Source of the DNA: Geodermatophilus aquaeductus
GTDB lineage: Bacteria; Actinomycetota; Actinomycetes; Mycobacteriales; Geodermatophilaceae
Direction: 5' to 3'
Length of the DNA stretch: 64,000 bases
NCBI RefSeq assembly: GCF_900182545.1
Contig: NZ_FXTJ01000002.1
Span: 186,001-250,000, forward strand
Part shown: positions 48,304 through 56,975 of the stretch, one piece after another
Layout: every line of letters starts with the position of its first letter
How positions within the stretch are numbered: position 1 is the first letter of the stretch
The notes under the pieces: generated by a model
Database searches by the model: none
What the model saw: the letters and a program-made list of their open reading frames with translations, nothing else
Told to the model about the DNA's origin: nothing
Position numbers and translations under genes: made by a program

Positions 48304-51036
48304 TCAGGCGGGGCGGGTCAGCGCGCGGGGCGCCGAGCGCAGCGGCACGATCGCCGGCATCGCGCCGCGGGCCGCGGCCTCCTCGAGCAGCAGCGCCTCG
48401 GCGTCGCACGCCTCGAGGGGGCGGGCGAACAGGTAGCCCTGCGCGCTGTCGCACCGGCCCTCAGCCAGCAGCCGCGCCTGGTGCTCGTGCTCCACACCCT
48501 CGGCGAGCACCTCCAGGCCCAGCGTGCGGCCCAGGTCGATGGTGCCGCGCACGATCGCCGGCAGCGGCTCGCCCTCGGCCATCGCGCTGACGAACGACCG
48601 GTCGATCTTGAGCACGTCCACGGTGAACTGCCGCAGGTGCGCCAGCGAGGAGTAGCCGGTGCCGAAGTCGTCCAGCGCCAGCCGCACGCCGAGCGCCCGC
48701 AGGGCCGCCAGGCACGCGGCCGCCCGCTCGGGGTCGCCCACCAGCGCCGTCTCGGTCACCTCGAGCACCAGCGCACCGGCCGGCAGCCCGCTCTCGGCCA
48801 GCGCGGCGGCGATGGAGCCGACGAGGTCCGGCGAGGTCAGCTGGGTGGCCGACACGTTCACCGCCATCGAGAACCGCCCGGCACCCGGGTGGCGGTGCCG
48901 CCAGGCCGCCGCGGTGGCGCACGCCTCGCGCAGCACCCACGCGCCGATCTCGTCCATCAGACCCGCGGCCTCGGCCACCGGCACGAACCGGTCGGGGGTC
49001 ACCGGGCCCAGCCGCGGGCTGTCCCAGCGCAGCAGCGCCTCGAAGCCGGTCACCCGGCGGTCGGCCAGGCCGATCACCGGCTGGTAGGCCAGCCGGAACT
49101 CGCCGCGGGCTCCCGCGCCGCGCAGCTCCTGCTCCAGCTCGCGGGCGGCCAGCGCCGCCGCGCGCATGCCGGGCTCGAAGCGCTGCACCCGGGCGCGGCC
49201 GCCGAGCTTGGCCGCGTACAGCGCGAGGTCGGCGTCGCCGATCAGCGACGCGCCGGCGACGTCCCCGCGGCCGACGGCCACGCCGACACTGGCCGACACG
49301 GTCACCGGACCGCCGGACAGCGCCACCGGGCGGGCCAGCACCTCCAGCACGCGGGCGGCGGTGAGCAGCGCCTCGTCGTCGCCGTCGCCGGCCTGCTCGA
49401 CCAGCACGGCGAACTCGTCGCCGCCCAGGCGGGCCACCGTGTCGTCGGCGCGGACCGCGGCGCGCAGCCGGGTCGCCACCTCGCGCAGCAGCGCGTCGCC
49501 GGCGGCGTGGCCGAGGGAGTCGTTGACGGCCTTGAAGCCGTCGAGGTCGAGGGAGAGCACGGCCACCGAGCCGCCGCCGCGCACCGTCCGGCGCAGCGCC
49601 TGCCCGACGCGGTCGGTGAACAGCGCGCGGTTGGCCAGCCCGGTGAGCCCGTCGTGCAGCACCGAGTGCGCGAGCGCCTCCTCGGCGCGGCGGCGGCCGG
49701 TCACGTCGGTCACGTGGACGACGACGCCGCCGACGTCGGGGTCACCGCTCAGGTCGACCAGGCGCGCGCCGATCCAGCGGTCCTCGCCGCGGTGGCGGGC
49801 GGGCAGCTCGGCGTCGACGACCCGGCCGCCGGCCTCGAGTGCGCGGGTGAACAGCGCGGTGGCCATCGCGGGGTCCACCCCGGAGAGCGCGACGGCATCC
49901 GCGGTGGTGGCGACGTCGGCCGGCGGGACGCCGAGCAGCGCGGACAGCGGCGCGGGGTCGCTGAGCAGCCGGCCGTCGCGGGCGACGACCACGACCGCGT
50001 CGGAGGAGTGCGCGGAGAGCTTGGCGGCGAACCGCTCCCGCGAGCGCACCAGCGCCCGGGCGGCCGCCTCGCCGCGCACCAGCAGCGCCGCGCGGACGAA
50101 CACCAGGACGGTCAGCGTGACCATCGCGGTGAACACCGCGCCCGAGGCGTCCTCGCCGCCGGTCAGGTCGATGACCAGCTCCGTCGTCGGGGGGACCAGC
50201 AGCGCGCCCAGGCAGACGGCCAGGCGGGCCAGGCCCGACACCGGGTGCCGGAGATCGCTCGCGGGCGAGGTACGGGAGGTGCCGGGCCAGGCGGCGACGG
50301 CGAGCAGCACGCTGCCGAGCAGCCAGCCGGCGTCGAGCAGCGAGCCGAGGTCGTCGGCGTCGACGTCGAGCAGGTAGACGACGTCGGAGAAGAGCCAGCA
50401 GGCGCAGGCGACCGCCACGGCCAGCGAGGCCCGCTCCCCGTGCCGGCGGGTGGCCAGCAGCCGCACGACCAGGCCGATGAGGGCCGCGTCGAGGGCCGGG
50501 TACAGGGAGAGGACGACGCGGTCGAGGCCCCCGAGCGTCGGGTCCTGGACGGTGGCCGCGATGGACAGCTCCCAGACCACGAGCAGCGCGGCGACGAACA
50601 CGACGAGGGCGTCGATCCAGCCCGACGCCCGCTGGTCACGGTCGGCCTGGCGGGTGCGGGCCATGAGCGCCAGCGCGGTGACCAGGGCGACGTAGCTGCC
50701 CAGGTACGCGACGTCGGCGATCCCGACGTCCGCGCCGGACCCGGTCAAGGACGTCTGGACCTGCCAGATCACGTCACCGGCGCAGGTCAGGGTGACGCCG
50801 AGGGCGACGAGGACGGCGGGGAGCCGGCGTCCCCCGCGGGACACGCCCGCCCAGGCGGTGACGACGGCCAGCCCGAGGACCGCGAAGTACAGCGTCGTGC
50901 CGGTGACCGTCCCGTACGTCACCCCCTCGGCGACGAGCAGCGCGGCGACGAGGGCGATGACCAGCGCGGGCGCACGCCGCAGGGCCAGCCGGCTCCTGCC
51001 GGCCGTCCAGCTGGGTCCATCGAGGGTCCACGACAC
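48304..51036 (-). CDS. Membrane GGDEF-EAL protein with PAS domain (c-di-GMP turnover)
   Basis: The 910-residue protein (GTG 51036) has about nine transmembrane segments in residues 1-310, a PAS-like domain (about 330-440), a GGDEF domain with intact RLGGDEF and an I-site RADD five residues before it, and an EAL domain with FEALLRW, VLKIDRSFV and DDFGTGYSSL. Both halves keep their catalytic residues, so it may make and break cyclic di-GMP, controlled by the membrane sensor. It lies between a flagellin gene and a ThDP-enzyme gene, with a 113-residue filler upstream that I do not treat as coding. Confidence 0.92.
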   Translation of the reverse strand: MSWTLDGPSWTAGRSRLALRRAPALVIALVAALLVAEGVTYGTVTGTTLYFAVLGLAVVTAWAGVSRGGRRLPAVLVALGVTLTCAGDVIWQVQTSLTGSGADVGIADVAYLGSYVALVTALALMARTRQADRDQRASGWIDALVVFVAALLVVWELSIAATVQDPTLGGLDRVVLSLYPALDAALIGLVVRLLATRRHGERASLAVAVACACWLFSDVVYLLDVDADDLGSLLDAGWLLGSVLLAVAAWPGTSRTSPASDLRHPVSGLARLAVCLGALLVPPTTELVIDLTGGEDASGAVFTAMVTLTVLVFVRAALLVRGEAAARALVRSRERFAAKLSAHSSDAVVVVARDGRLLSDPAPLSALLGVPPADVATTADAVALSGVDPAMATALFTRALEAGGRVVDAELPARHRGEDRWIGARLVDLSGDPDVGGVVVHVTDVTGRRRAEEALAHSVLHDGLTGLANRALFTDRVGQALRRTVRGGGSVAVLSLDLDGFKAVNDSLGHAAGDALLREVATRLRAAVRADDTVARLGGDEFAVLVEQAGDGDDEALLTAARVLEVLARPVALSGGPVTVSASVGVAVGRGDVAGASLIGDADLALYAAKLGGRARVQRFEPGMRAAALAARELEQELRGAGARGEFRLAYQPVIGLADRRVTGFEALLRWDSPRLGPVTPDRFVPVAEAAGLMDEIGAWVLREACATAAAWRHRHPGAGRFSMAVNVSATQLTSPDLVGSIAAALAESGLPAGALVLEVTETALVGDPERAAACLAALRALGVRLALDDFGTGYSSLAHLRQFTVDVLKIDRSFVSAMAEGEPLPAIVRGTIDLGRTLGLEVLAEGVEHEHQARLLAEGRCDSAQGYLFARPLEACDAEALLLEEAAARGAMPAIVPLRSAPRALTRPA

Positions 51037-51113
51037 GCGACGGGAATCGGCCCGGAACGGATCGGTCTGGAACGGATCCGGCCGGTGTTCCCCCGAGGGG
51101 GTGAGGAGGAGTT

Positions 51114-52664
51114 TCAGCCGGCCGGTCGCAGCACCGCCTGCACCAGGTGCGGACCGGGCTCGCGCAGCGCGGTGCCCAGCTGCTCGGCCAATTCCTCGGC
51201 GGTCTCCGCGCGGGTGGCGGGCACCCCCATGCCGGTGGCCAGCGCGACGAAGTCCAGCGCGGGGCCGCCCAGGTCGAGCAGCTGCCCGGCCCGCTCCCCG
51301 CCGCCGGCGGCGCCCACCCGGGACAGCTCGCCCTGCAGGATCGCGTAGGACGCGTTGTCGTACAGCAGGACGGTGACGTCGAGCTGCTCGCGGGCCATCG
51401 TCCACAGCGCCTGCAGCGTGTACATCGCGCTGCCGTCGGCCTGCAGGACGAGCACCGGCCGGTCGGGGCAGGCCACCGCCGCGCCGACCGCCATGGGCAG
51501 GCCGTCGCCGATCGCCCCGCCGGTGAGGGACAGCCAGTCGTGCCGTGGCGCGCCCGAGGTCAGCTCCACGATCCCGACGCCGGAGGTGATCGCCTCGTCC
51601 ACCACGATCGCCCGCTCGGGCAGCAGGGCGCCGACCACGGCCGACACCCCGCGCGGCGTGAGGCGCCCGCTCGGCAGCTCCGGGCGGGAGGCCTCCAGCG
51701 GCTGCGGCGTCGCGCCGGGGGCGGCCATCTCCCCGAGCGCGCGCAGCGCGGCGACGCCGTCCTCCCCGGGCTCGGACAGGACGTGCACGGTGCAGTCCTC
51801 GGGCACCGGCGTGCCCGGCACGCCCGGGTAGGCGAAGAAGTGCACCGGCGACAGCGCCCCGGCCAGCACCACGTGCCGCGTGCCGGCCAGCGCCTTGATC
51901 GCCACCTCCGGCGGATACGGCAGCTTCCCGATGTCGGGCAGCCCCGCGCCGCGCACCATCCGCGCCGGGAAGGTCTCGGCGAGCAGCCGGGCACCGGTGG
52001 CGCCGGCGATCGCGGACGCCACGAGCTGCCCGTCCTCGCTGGCCAGGACGTCACCGCCGAGCAGGACGACGGTCGGCTCCCCCGACTGCAGCACGGAGGC
52101 GACCTCGCCCAGCCGGGCCTCGGTCGGCCCCGGCGGGGTCCAGGGCGGCGGCGGGTCGGCCACGGCGGCGCCCTCGGACCAGGAGACGTCGGCGGGCAGC
52201 ACCAGCGTGGCGATCTGCCCGCGTGCCGCCGCGGCGACGGCGTCCGCGGCGTCGGCGGCGACGTCCTCCGGGGCCAGCGACCGGCGCACCCAGCCCGACA
52301 CGGTGCCGGCCACGGCGTCGATGTCGGACTCCAGCGGCGCGTCCAGCCGCTTGTGCGAGCGGCCGTGGTCGCCGACGACGTTGACCATCGGCGTGCGGCC
52401 GCGCCGGGCGTTGTGCAGGTTGGCCAGCCCGTTGCCCATGCCCGGGCCGAGGTGCAGCAGCGTGGCGGCGGGCCGGCCGGTCATGCGCGCCCAGCCGTCG
52501 GCGGCGCCGGTGGCCACCCCCTCGAACAGGGTGAGGACGCCGCGCATCTCCGGGACGTCGTCGAGCGCGGCGACGAAGTGCATCTCCGACGTGCCGGGGT
52601 TGGCGAAGCAGACGTCGACGCCGGCGTCGACGAGCGTGCGGATGAGGGCCTGGGCGCCGTTCAC
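51114..52664 (-). CDS. Thiamine-diphosphate-dependent enzyme of the acetolactate synthase/decarboxylase family
   Basis: The 516-residue protein (GTG 52664) has the ThDP fold: the proton-relay Glu in TLFEGVATGAADG, HLGPGMGNGLANLHNARR, a middle domain, and the Mg/ThDP motif ending in QADGSAMYTLQALWTMAREQLDVTVLLYDN. The catalytic form resembles benzoylformate decarboxylase-like members rather than true AHAS, which has longer subunits. Its GTG overlaps the stop of the EthD gene (GTGA, 52661-52664). Confidence 0.87.
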   Translation of the reverse strand: MNGAQALIRTLVDAGVDVCFANPGTSEMHFVAALDDVPEMRGVLTLFEGVATGAADGWARMTGRPAATLLHLGPGMGNGLANLHNARRGRTPMVNVVGDHGRSHKRLDAPLESDIDAVAGTVSGWVRRSLAPEDVAADAADAVAAAARGQIATLVLPADVSWSEGAAVADPPPPWTPPGPTEARLGEVASVLQSGEPTVVLLGGDVLASEDGQLVASAIAGATGARLLAETFPARMVRGAGLPDIGKLPYPPEVAIKALAGTRHVVLAGALSPVHFFAYPGVPGTPVPEDCTVHVLSEPGEDGVAALRALGEMAAPGATPQPLEASRPELPSGRLTPRGVSAVVGALLPERAIVVDEAITSGVGIVELTSGAPRHDWLSLTGGAIGDGLPMAVGAAVACPDRPVLVLQADGSAMYTLQALWTMAREQLDVTVLLYDNASYAILQGELSRVGAAGGGERAGQLLDLGGPALDFVALATGMGVPATRAETAEELAEQLGTALREPGPHLVQAVLRPAG

Positions 52665-52981
52665 CGGGAGACGTGCACCTCGTTCACCTCGTAGTGCGTC
52701 ATGACCGCGCCCCCGCTGGCGAACTTCGGCACGTCCCGCGCCGTCGCCTTGCCCTCGTCGGAGGCGAACGCGGCGCCCATCGCCTCCTCGGAGTCGAAGT
52801 CGAGCTGCGCGACCAGGTAGGGGGCGGGGTGCGAGGGGTCCATCGACTGCGGCTTCCCCGTGGTCAGCCGGACCAGCCCGGGCATCTGCACGGCGAGCGG
52901 GGTGTGCGTGTCGCGGTAGTACGCGTCGAACGCCGCCGGGTCGTCGGGCTGTCCGTAGCTGACCACCAGCCTGTGCACCAT
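52661..52981 (-). CDS. EthD-family protein
   Basis: A 106-residue ferredoxin-like protein of the EthD type: MVHRLVVSYGQPDDPAAFDAYYRDTHTPLAVQMPGL has the signature YYRxTHxPL, and the end HYEVNEVHVSR completes the fold. EthD-like proteins are small dimers, some involved in ether degradation, others in quinone handling. It precedes and overlaps the ThDP enzyme gene, so both may form one catabolic step. Confidence 0.87.
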   Translation of the reverse strand: MVHRLVVSYGQPDDPAAFDAYYRDTHTPLAVQMPGLVRLTTGKPQSMDPSHPAPYLVAQLDFDSEEAMGAAFASDEGKATARDVPKFASGGAVMTHYEVNEVHVSR

Positions 52982-53064
52982 CTACCGCACCTCCGCGCTC
53001 GCGCCCGGGCACCGCTGCCCGGGGTCTCCCCCACCCTGGCAGGGACCCGCCGGTCCCCGCGACC

Positions 53065-54000
53065 TCAGAAGGTGATCACCAGGCGGCCGCGCACCCCGCC
53101 GGCGGCCAGCACGCGGTGGGCCTCGGGCGCGTCCTCCGGCGTGAAGGTGCGGGCCACCCGCACCGTCAACGCGCCGGAGTCCACCTGGTCGCGCAGCCGG
53201 TCGAGCGCGGCGGCGTTCTCGGCGTAGCGGCGCACCAGCGTCGGCAGCACCTCGACCCGGCCGGACCCGTCGCCGCGGTAGCCGCGGACGGTGGTCACCT
53301 TCCCGCCGTCGCGGACCGCGGGCAGCACCAGCGCGTCCTGCACCGACCCGTCGGACAGCCCGTCGACGCCGTCGGGGAACTCCGCGCGGATCCGGTCGGC
53401 CACGTCGTCGCCGCGCCGCACCACGACGTCGGCGCCGAGGTCGCGGACCAGCTGCTCGTCGGCCTCGGAGGCGTCGGCGACGACGGTGTGCCCGTCGGCC
53501 TTGGCCAGCTGGACGACGTAGCCGCCGAAGGCACCCGCCGCGCCGGTCACCGCGACCACCGACCCGGCCGGCAGCGCCATCTGGTCGAGCGCCAGGCGGG
53601 CGGTGAGCGCGTTCATGGGCAGCGTGCAGGCGGCGACGGCGTCGGCACCGGCGGGCACGCGGGCCACCGAGCCGGCCGGCAGCACGAGGTCCTCGCGGTA
53701 GCCGCCGTGCGCGCCGGTGGGGACGACGATCCCCATGACCGCGTCGCCGACGGCCACCCGGTCGACGTCGCCGGCCACCTCGACCACCTCACCGGCGGCG
53801 TCCATCCCGGGCACCCACGGCGGTGTCTTCACCGTGTCGCGCCCCGCGTAGGCACCGCTGCGCAGGTGGGTGTCGGTCGGGCTGACCGCCGCGGCCCGCA
53901 CCCGCAACCGCACCTGCCCGGGCCCGAGCGGCTCGTCGGGCACGTCGACGACGGTGAGGGCCTCGGGCCCGCCGAACTCGGTCACTCCCACGGCTCGCAC
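53065..54000 (-). CDS. MDR-type NADPH:quinone reductase
   Basis: The 311-residue enzyme has a GroES-like start (PWVPGMDAAGEVVEVAGDVDRVAVGDAVMG), a Rossmann loop VTGAAGAFGGYVVQLAKADG (an Ala-Gly variation of AAGGVG), and the VVRRGDDVADRI strand, closing with HRVLAAGGVRGRLVITF. It has no zinc-ligand cysteines. Quinones or enones are likely substrates. It is transcribed from near the LacI gene but is separated from it by 22 bp. Confidence 0.9.
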   Translation of the reverse strand: MRAVGVTEFGGPEALTVVDVPDEPLGPGQVRLRVRAAAVSPTDTHLRSGAYAGRDTVKTPPWVPGMDAAGEVVEVAGDVDRVAVGDAVMGIVVPTGAHGGYREDLVLPAGSVARVPAGADAVAACTLPMNALTARLALDQMALPAGSVVAVTGAAGAFGGYVVQLAKADGHTVVADASEADEQLVRDLGADVVVRRGDDVADRIRAEFPDGVDGLSDGSVQDALVLPAVRDGGKVTTVRGYRGDGSGRVEVLPTLVRRYAENAAALDRLRDQVDSGALTVRVARTFTPEDAPEAHRVLAAGGVRGRLVITF

Positions 54001-54022
54001 GCCCCGACCCTAGGGCGGCCGC

Positions 54023-55087
54023 TCAGCCGGGGCGGCGGGTGGTCGTCCGCTCCACGACCCGCCACGCGTCCCGTCCCGGCACGTCGCCGGGGCGGCCGAG
54101 CGCGACGAGGGCGCAGGCGGCGCCCTGCGCGCGCAGCGACTGCGCCACGGTGGTCAGGCCGGCCGGCTCCGCGGCGTCGCTGTCGTCCCAGCCGGTGACG
54201 GCCACGGCGCCGGGGACGGCGAGGCCGGCGTCCGCCACGGCCCGCAGGGCGCCGAGGGCGAGCTCGTCGCTCATCGCGGCGATCGCGTCGGGCCGGTCCG
54301 CGCCGGCGAGCAGCTCGGCGGTGAGCGCCTCGCCCTGGTCGGCGTCGTTGACCGGGCAGACGGCGAGCCGCAGCTCCGCCGCCGGTCGGCCGGCACCCGT
54401 CCAGGCGTCCCGGAGGCCCTCCCAGCGGTGCCGGGTCACCGGGAACCGGACCGGTCCCACGGCGTCGCCGTCGAGCAGCTGCCGGTCGCGCGCCCGGTCG
54501 AGCGGGAAGCCGAGCACGACCGGCCGCCGCGCGCCGGTGAACGCCACCCGGCCGACCGCCTCGGCGGCGGCGCGGTCGTCGATGCCGACCACCGGCAGGC
54601 CCCGGTGGTGCGGACCGGCGTGGACGACGGCGGGCAGGCCGGTGTCGGCCACGGCGTCGAGCACCGGGTCGTCGTCGCTGGTGGTCCAGACGACGAGGCC
54701 GTCCACGACCGCCCGGGCCACGCGCTCGACGTCGCTCGGGGCACCGGTGATCGGCACGAGGGTCAGCCCGACGCCCTCGGCGGCGCAGACGTCCGCGACC
54801 CCGGCCAGGAACCGCGCGGCCTGCGGGTCGTCGAAGGCGTAGCCGAGCCGCTCGCCGAGGACGACGCCGAGCGTGCCGACCCGCCCCTGCCGCAGCGAGC
54901 GGGCGGCCGGGTGCGGCCCGGGGTAGCCGAGCTCGTGCGCGGCCGCGCGCACCCGCGCGGCCGCCTCGTCCGAGACCCGCCCGGGCTGCGAGTAGACGTA
55001 GGACACCGTCATCGCCGAGACGCCGGCGGTGCGGGCGACGTCGCGCATCGTCGGACGGCGCGACGGGTGGTCGCCGGGACTGGCCAC
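54023..55087 (-). CDS. LacI-family transcriptional regulator
   Basis: The 354-residue protein has an N-terminal helix-turn-helix (TMRDVARTAGVSAMTVSYVYSQPGRVSDEAAARV; residues 13-47) and a hinge PHPAARSLRQ, followed by a periplasmic-binding-protein-like core. The region VNDADQGEALTAELLAGADRPDAIAAMSDELALG is the sugar-binding domain. It starts 15 bp from the operator palindrome at 55102-55117 and is divergent from the MFS gene, the usual arrangement for a local repressor. The effector is not known. Confidence 0.92.
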   Translation of the reverse strand: MASPGDHPSRRPTMRDVARTAGVSAMTVSYVYSQPGRVSDEAAARVRAAAHELGYPGPHPAARSLRQGRVGTLGVVLGERLGYAFDDPQAARFLAGVADVCAAEGVGLTLVPITGAPSDVERVARAVVDGLVVWTTSDDDPVLDAVADTGLPAVVHAGPHHRGLPVVGIDDRAAAEAVGRVAFTGARRPVVLGFPLDRARDRQLLDGDAVGPVRFPVTRHRWEGLRDAWTGAGRPAAELRLAVCPVNDADQGEALTAELLAGADRPDAIAAMSDELALGALRAVADAGLAVPGAVAVTGWDDSDAAEPAGLTTVAQSLRAQGAACALVALGRPGDVPGRDAWRVVERTTTRRPG

Positions 55088-55101
55088 TCGTAGAGTCTAG
55101 G

Positions 55102-55117
55102 TGTGTATCGATACACA
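55102..55117. promoter_or_regulatory. LacI-type operator over the MFS start codon
   Basis: The perfect 16-bp palindrome TGTGTATCGATACACA has the central CG of LacI-family sites. It begins one base before the proposed GTG of the MFS gene. A -10-like TAGAGT at 55091-55096 lies upstream, so bound repressor would block transcription start. It also lies 15 bp from the start of the LacI gene itself, so autoregulation is possible. Confidence 0.8.
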
Positions 55118-56311
55118 AGGACACGGGCCGACGCCGCCGACGTCCCCCTGTCGAGCGGTCCACGGCCGGACGGGTTCACCCGGGACGCGCCCACCGTGCT
55201 CGCCTACGCGACCCTCGGGTGCTTCACGTTCTGGCTGTACGCGTTCGGCCCGGCGCTGGCGCTGCTGCGGGCGGAGCTGCACTTCTCCTACACGTTGCTG
55301 GGCGTCTACTCCGTCCTGTGGTCGGGTGGCGCCGCCCTCGCCGGTGCCGGGTTCGCGCCGGTGTCCCGCCGCCTGTCGCGCTCGGTGCTGCTGTGGTCCT
55401 CGGCCGCCGCCACGGCCGCCGGCGCCGGGCTGTTCGCCCTCGACTCCGGGCTCGTCCCGACCCTGCTCGGGGCCGGCGTGCTCGGGGTGGCCGGCACGAC
55501 GCTGCTCACGGCGACCCAGGCGGTCCTCTCCGACCGGCACGGCGCGCGGCGGGACCGGGCGCTGACGGAGGCCAACGTGGTCGCCGGGGCGTGCGCGGTG
55601 GTCGCTCCCCTGGTGCTCGGCGCGCTCGCCGTCGGCGCGGCCGGCTGGCGGATCGCCTTCGCGGTCCCGGCCGTCGTCCTCGCCGTCCTGTTCCTGCGGT
55701 ACCGCGGCCGGCCGCTGCCGCCGCCGGCCGGGCGTCCGGCCGCCGGCCGGTCCGGGCGGCTGCCACTGGCCTGCTGGCTGTTCGCCGCCCTGACCGCGGT
55801 CGCCACCGCCATCGAGTTCTGCCTCGTCTACTTCGGCACCGAGGTGCTCGTGGGCACCGGGCTGTCCACCGCCACGGCCGCCACGGCCCTGGGCAGCAAC
55901 TACCTCGGCCTCCTGGTCGGCCGGATCGGCGGCGCGGCGCTCACCCGCCGCCCCGGGCGGTCGGTCCCGCTGCTGTACGCCTCACTGGCGGTCACGGCCG
56001 CCGGGTTCGCGCTGTTCTGGCTCACCGCCGGCCCCGCGGTCGCCGTCCTCGGCCTGTTCGTCTGCGGAACCGGAATCGCCAACCTGTACCCGCTGGCCCT
56101 GGCGCTGGCCCTCGGCGCCGCCGGCGGGCAGGAGGACCGGGCCAACGCCCGCACCCAGCTGCTCGGCGGCCTGGTCACCGCGACCGCACCCTTCCTGCTC
56201 GGCCGCCTGGCCGACGGCCACGGGCTGACCGCCGCCTTCGCGCTCGAGCCCGTCCTCATAGGCACCGCACTCCTCCTCCTGCTCGGCGGACTGCGGGCCC
56301 GCAACGCGTGA
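55103..56311 (+). CDS. MFS transporter
   Basis: The 402-residue protein has about 12 transmembrane segments, beginning near residue 32 (VLAYATLGCFTFWLYAFGPALALL), with a central loop after segment 6 (about 190-210) and a proline/arginine motif RFxSRRLSR-like in ARFAPVSRRLSRS. The proposed GTG lies in the operator and has no ribosome site; with a -10 seven bases upstream the mRNA may be leaderless. A GTG at 55196 is an alternative start, but it lies right at the first transmembrane segment. Substrate unknown; repression by the divergent LacI protein is inferred. Confidence 0.85.
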   Translation: MYRYTRTRADAADVPLSSGPRPDGFTRDAPTVLAYATLGCFTFWLYAFGPALALLRAELHFSYTLLGVYSVLWSGGAALAGAGFAPVSRRLSRSVLLWSSAAATAAGAGLFALDSGLVPTLLGAGVLGVAGTTLLTATQAVLSDRHGARRDRALTEANVVAGACAVVAPLVLGALAVGAAGWRIAFAVPAVVLAVLFLRYRGRPLPPPAGRPAAGRSGRLPLACWLFAALTAVATAIEFCLVYFGTEVLVGTGLSTATAATALGSNYLGLLVGRIGGAALTRRPGRSVPLLYASLAVTAAGFALFWLTAGPAVAVLGLFVCGTGIANLYPLALALALGAAGGQEDRANARTQLLGGLVTATAPFLLGRLADGHGLTAAFALEPVLIGTALLLLLGGLRARNA

Positions 56312-56360
56312 CACCACGAGGGGTTGCGTGTGACGCCACAGTGGTGTCATGGTGACGTCA
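56309..56360. promoter_or_regulatory. Three copies of a TGACRCCAC site upstream of the RHH gene
   Basis: TGACACCAC occurs at 56309-56317, TGACGCCAC at 56331-56339, and its inverted complement GTGGTGTCA at 56341-56349, the last two forming a near-perfect palindrome; TGACGTCA follows at 56353-56360. The cluster fills the space between the MFS stop and the RHH start. Such inverted 9-mers are what a ribbon-helix-helix repressor would bind. Confidence 0.65.
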
Positions 56361-56872
56361 TGGACCTCGCGCCGTTCGTCGACCAGCTCCGCCGGGACCT
56401 CCTCGCCGCCGCCGCACCCGGCGGCGAGGAGGCCCGCGAGCTGGCCGAGCGCCTCACCGCACCGCTGGAAGCGTCGGTGCGCCTGGCCCTGCTCAGCGCG
56501 CTGTCGGCCGCGGCCGAGGAGCTGACCAGCCAGCTCGCCCCGGGCGCCGTCGACGTGCGGCTGCGCGGCAGCGACATCGGGTTCGTCGTCACCCCGCCCC
56601 CGGCGGCAGCCGAGGCGCACGAGGCCCCGGCGCCCGAGCCGGGAGTCGCCGACGCCGACGACGGCACCACCATCCGCATCACCCTGCGGCTGCCCGAGCA
56701 GCTGAAGGTCCGCGTCGAGGAGGCCGCCGCCCGCCTCGGCTCGTCGGTCAACACCTGGCTGGTCCGGGCCGTCACCGACGCGGTGGCCCGCACCGAGCGG
56801 CCGCCGACGGTGACCGACGGCCGCCGCTCCCGCTGGTCGGGCGGCTCCCAGTACACGGGCTGGGCGCGCTAG
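56360..56872 (+). CDS. Protein with C-terminal ribbon-helix-helix domain
   Basis: The 170-residue protein has a helical N-terminal half (DLAPFVDQLRRDLLAAAAPGG; a leucine/alanine-rich helix to residue 60), a proline/alanine-rich acidic linker at 80-105, and a C-terminal RHH (TIRITLRLPEQLKVRVEEAAARLGSSVNTWLVRAVTDAVA). RHH domains bind DNA as dimers. The nearby repeat cluster suggests autorepression. It looks like the HicB/Arc type of small regulator, but no toxin partner is present. ATG 56360 is used; a GTG at 56324 would add 12 residues. Confidence 0.75.
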   Translation: MDLAPFVDQLRRDLLAAAAPGGEEARELAERLTAPLEASVRLALLSALSAAAEELTSQLAPGAVDVRLRGSDIGFVVTPPPAAAEAHEAPAPEPGVADADDGTTIRITLRLPEQLKVRVEEAAARLGSSVNTWLVRAVTDAVARTERPPTVTDGRRSRWSGGSQYTGWAR

Positions 56873-56975
56873 CGCGTCCCGCCCGCACCGGAACACGCAC
56901 CGCGCCTGAACACGCACCGCGACCCCGGCCGACCGGCCCGGGGGCGATCTCCCCTGCCCCGAGGAGGGCGCAGCC

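Noticed and set aside
45293..48436. A 1047-residue plus-strand ORF
   Set aside because: It runs antisense through tadA and flagellin, both with full motifs on the other strand.
48481..51348. A 955-residue plus-strand ORF opposite the GGDEF-EAL gene
   Set aside because: The protein is a low-complexity shadow rich in Arg, Gly, Gln and His; the opposite strand has complete GGDEF and EAL motifs.
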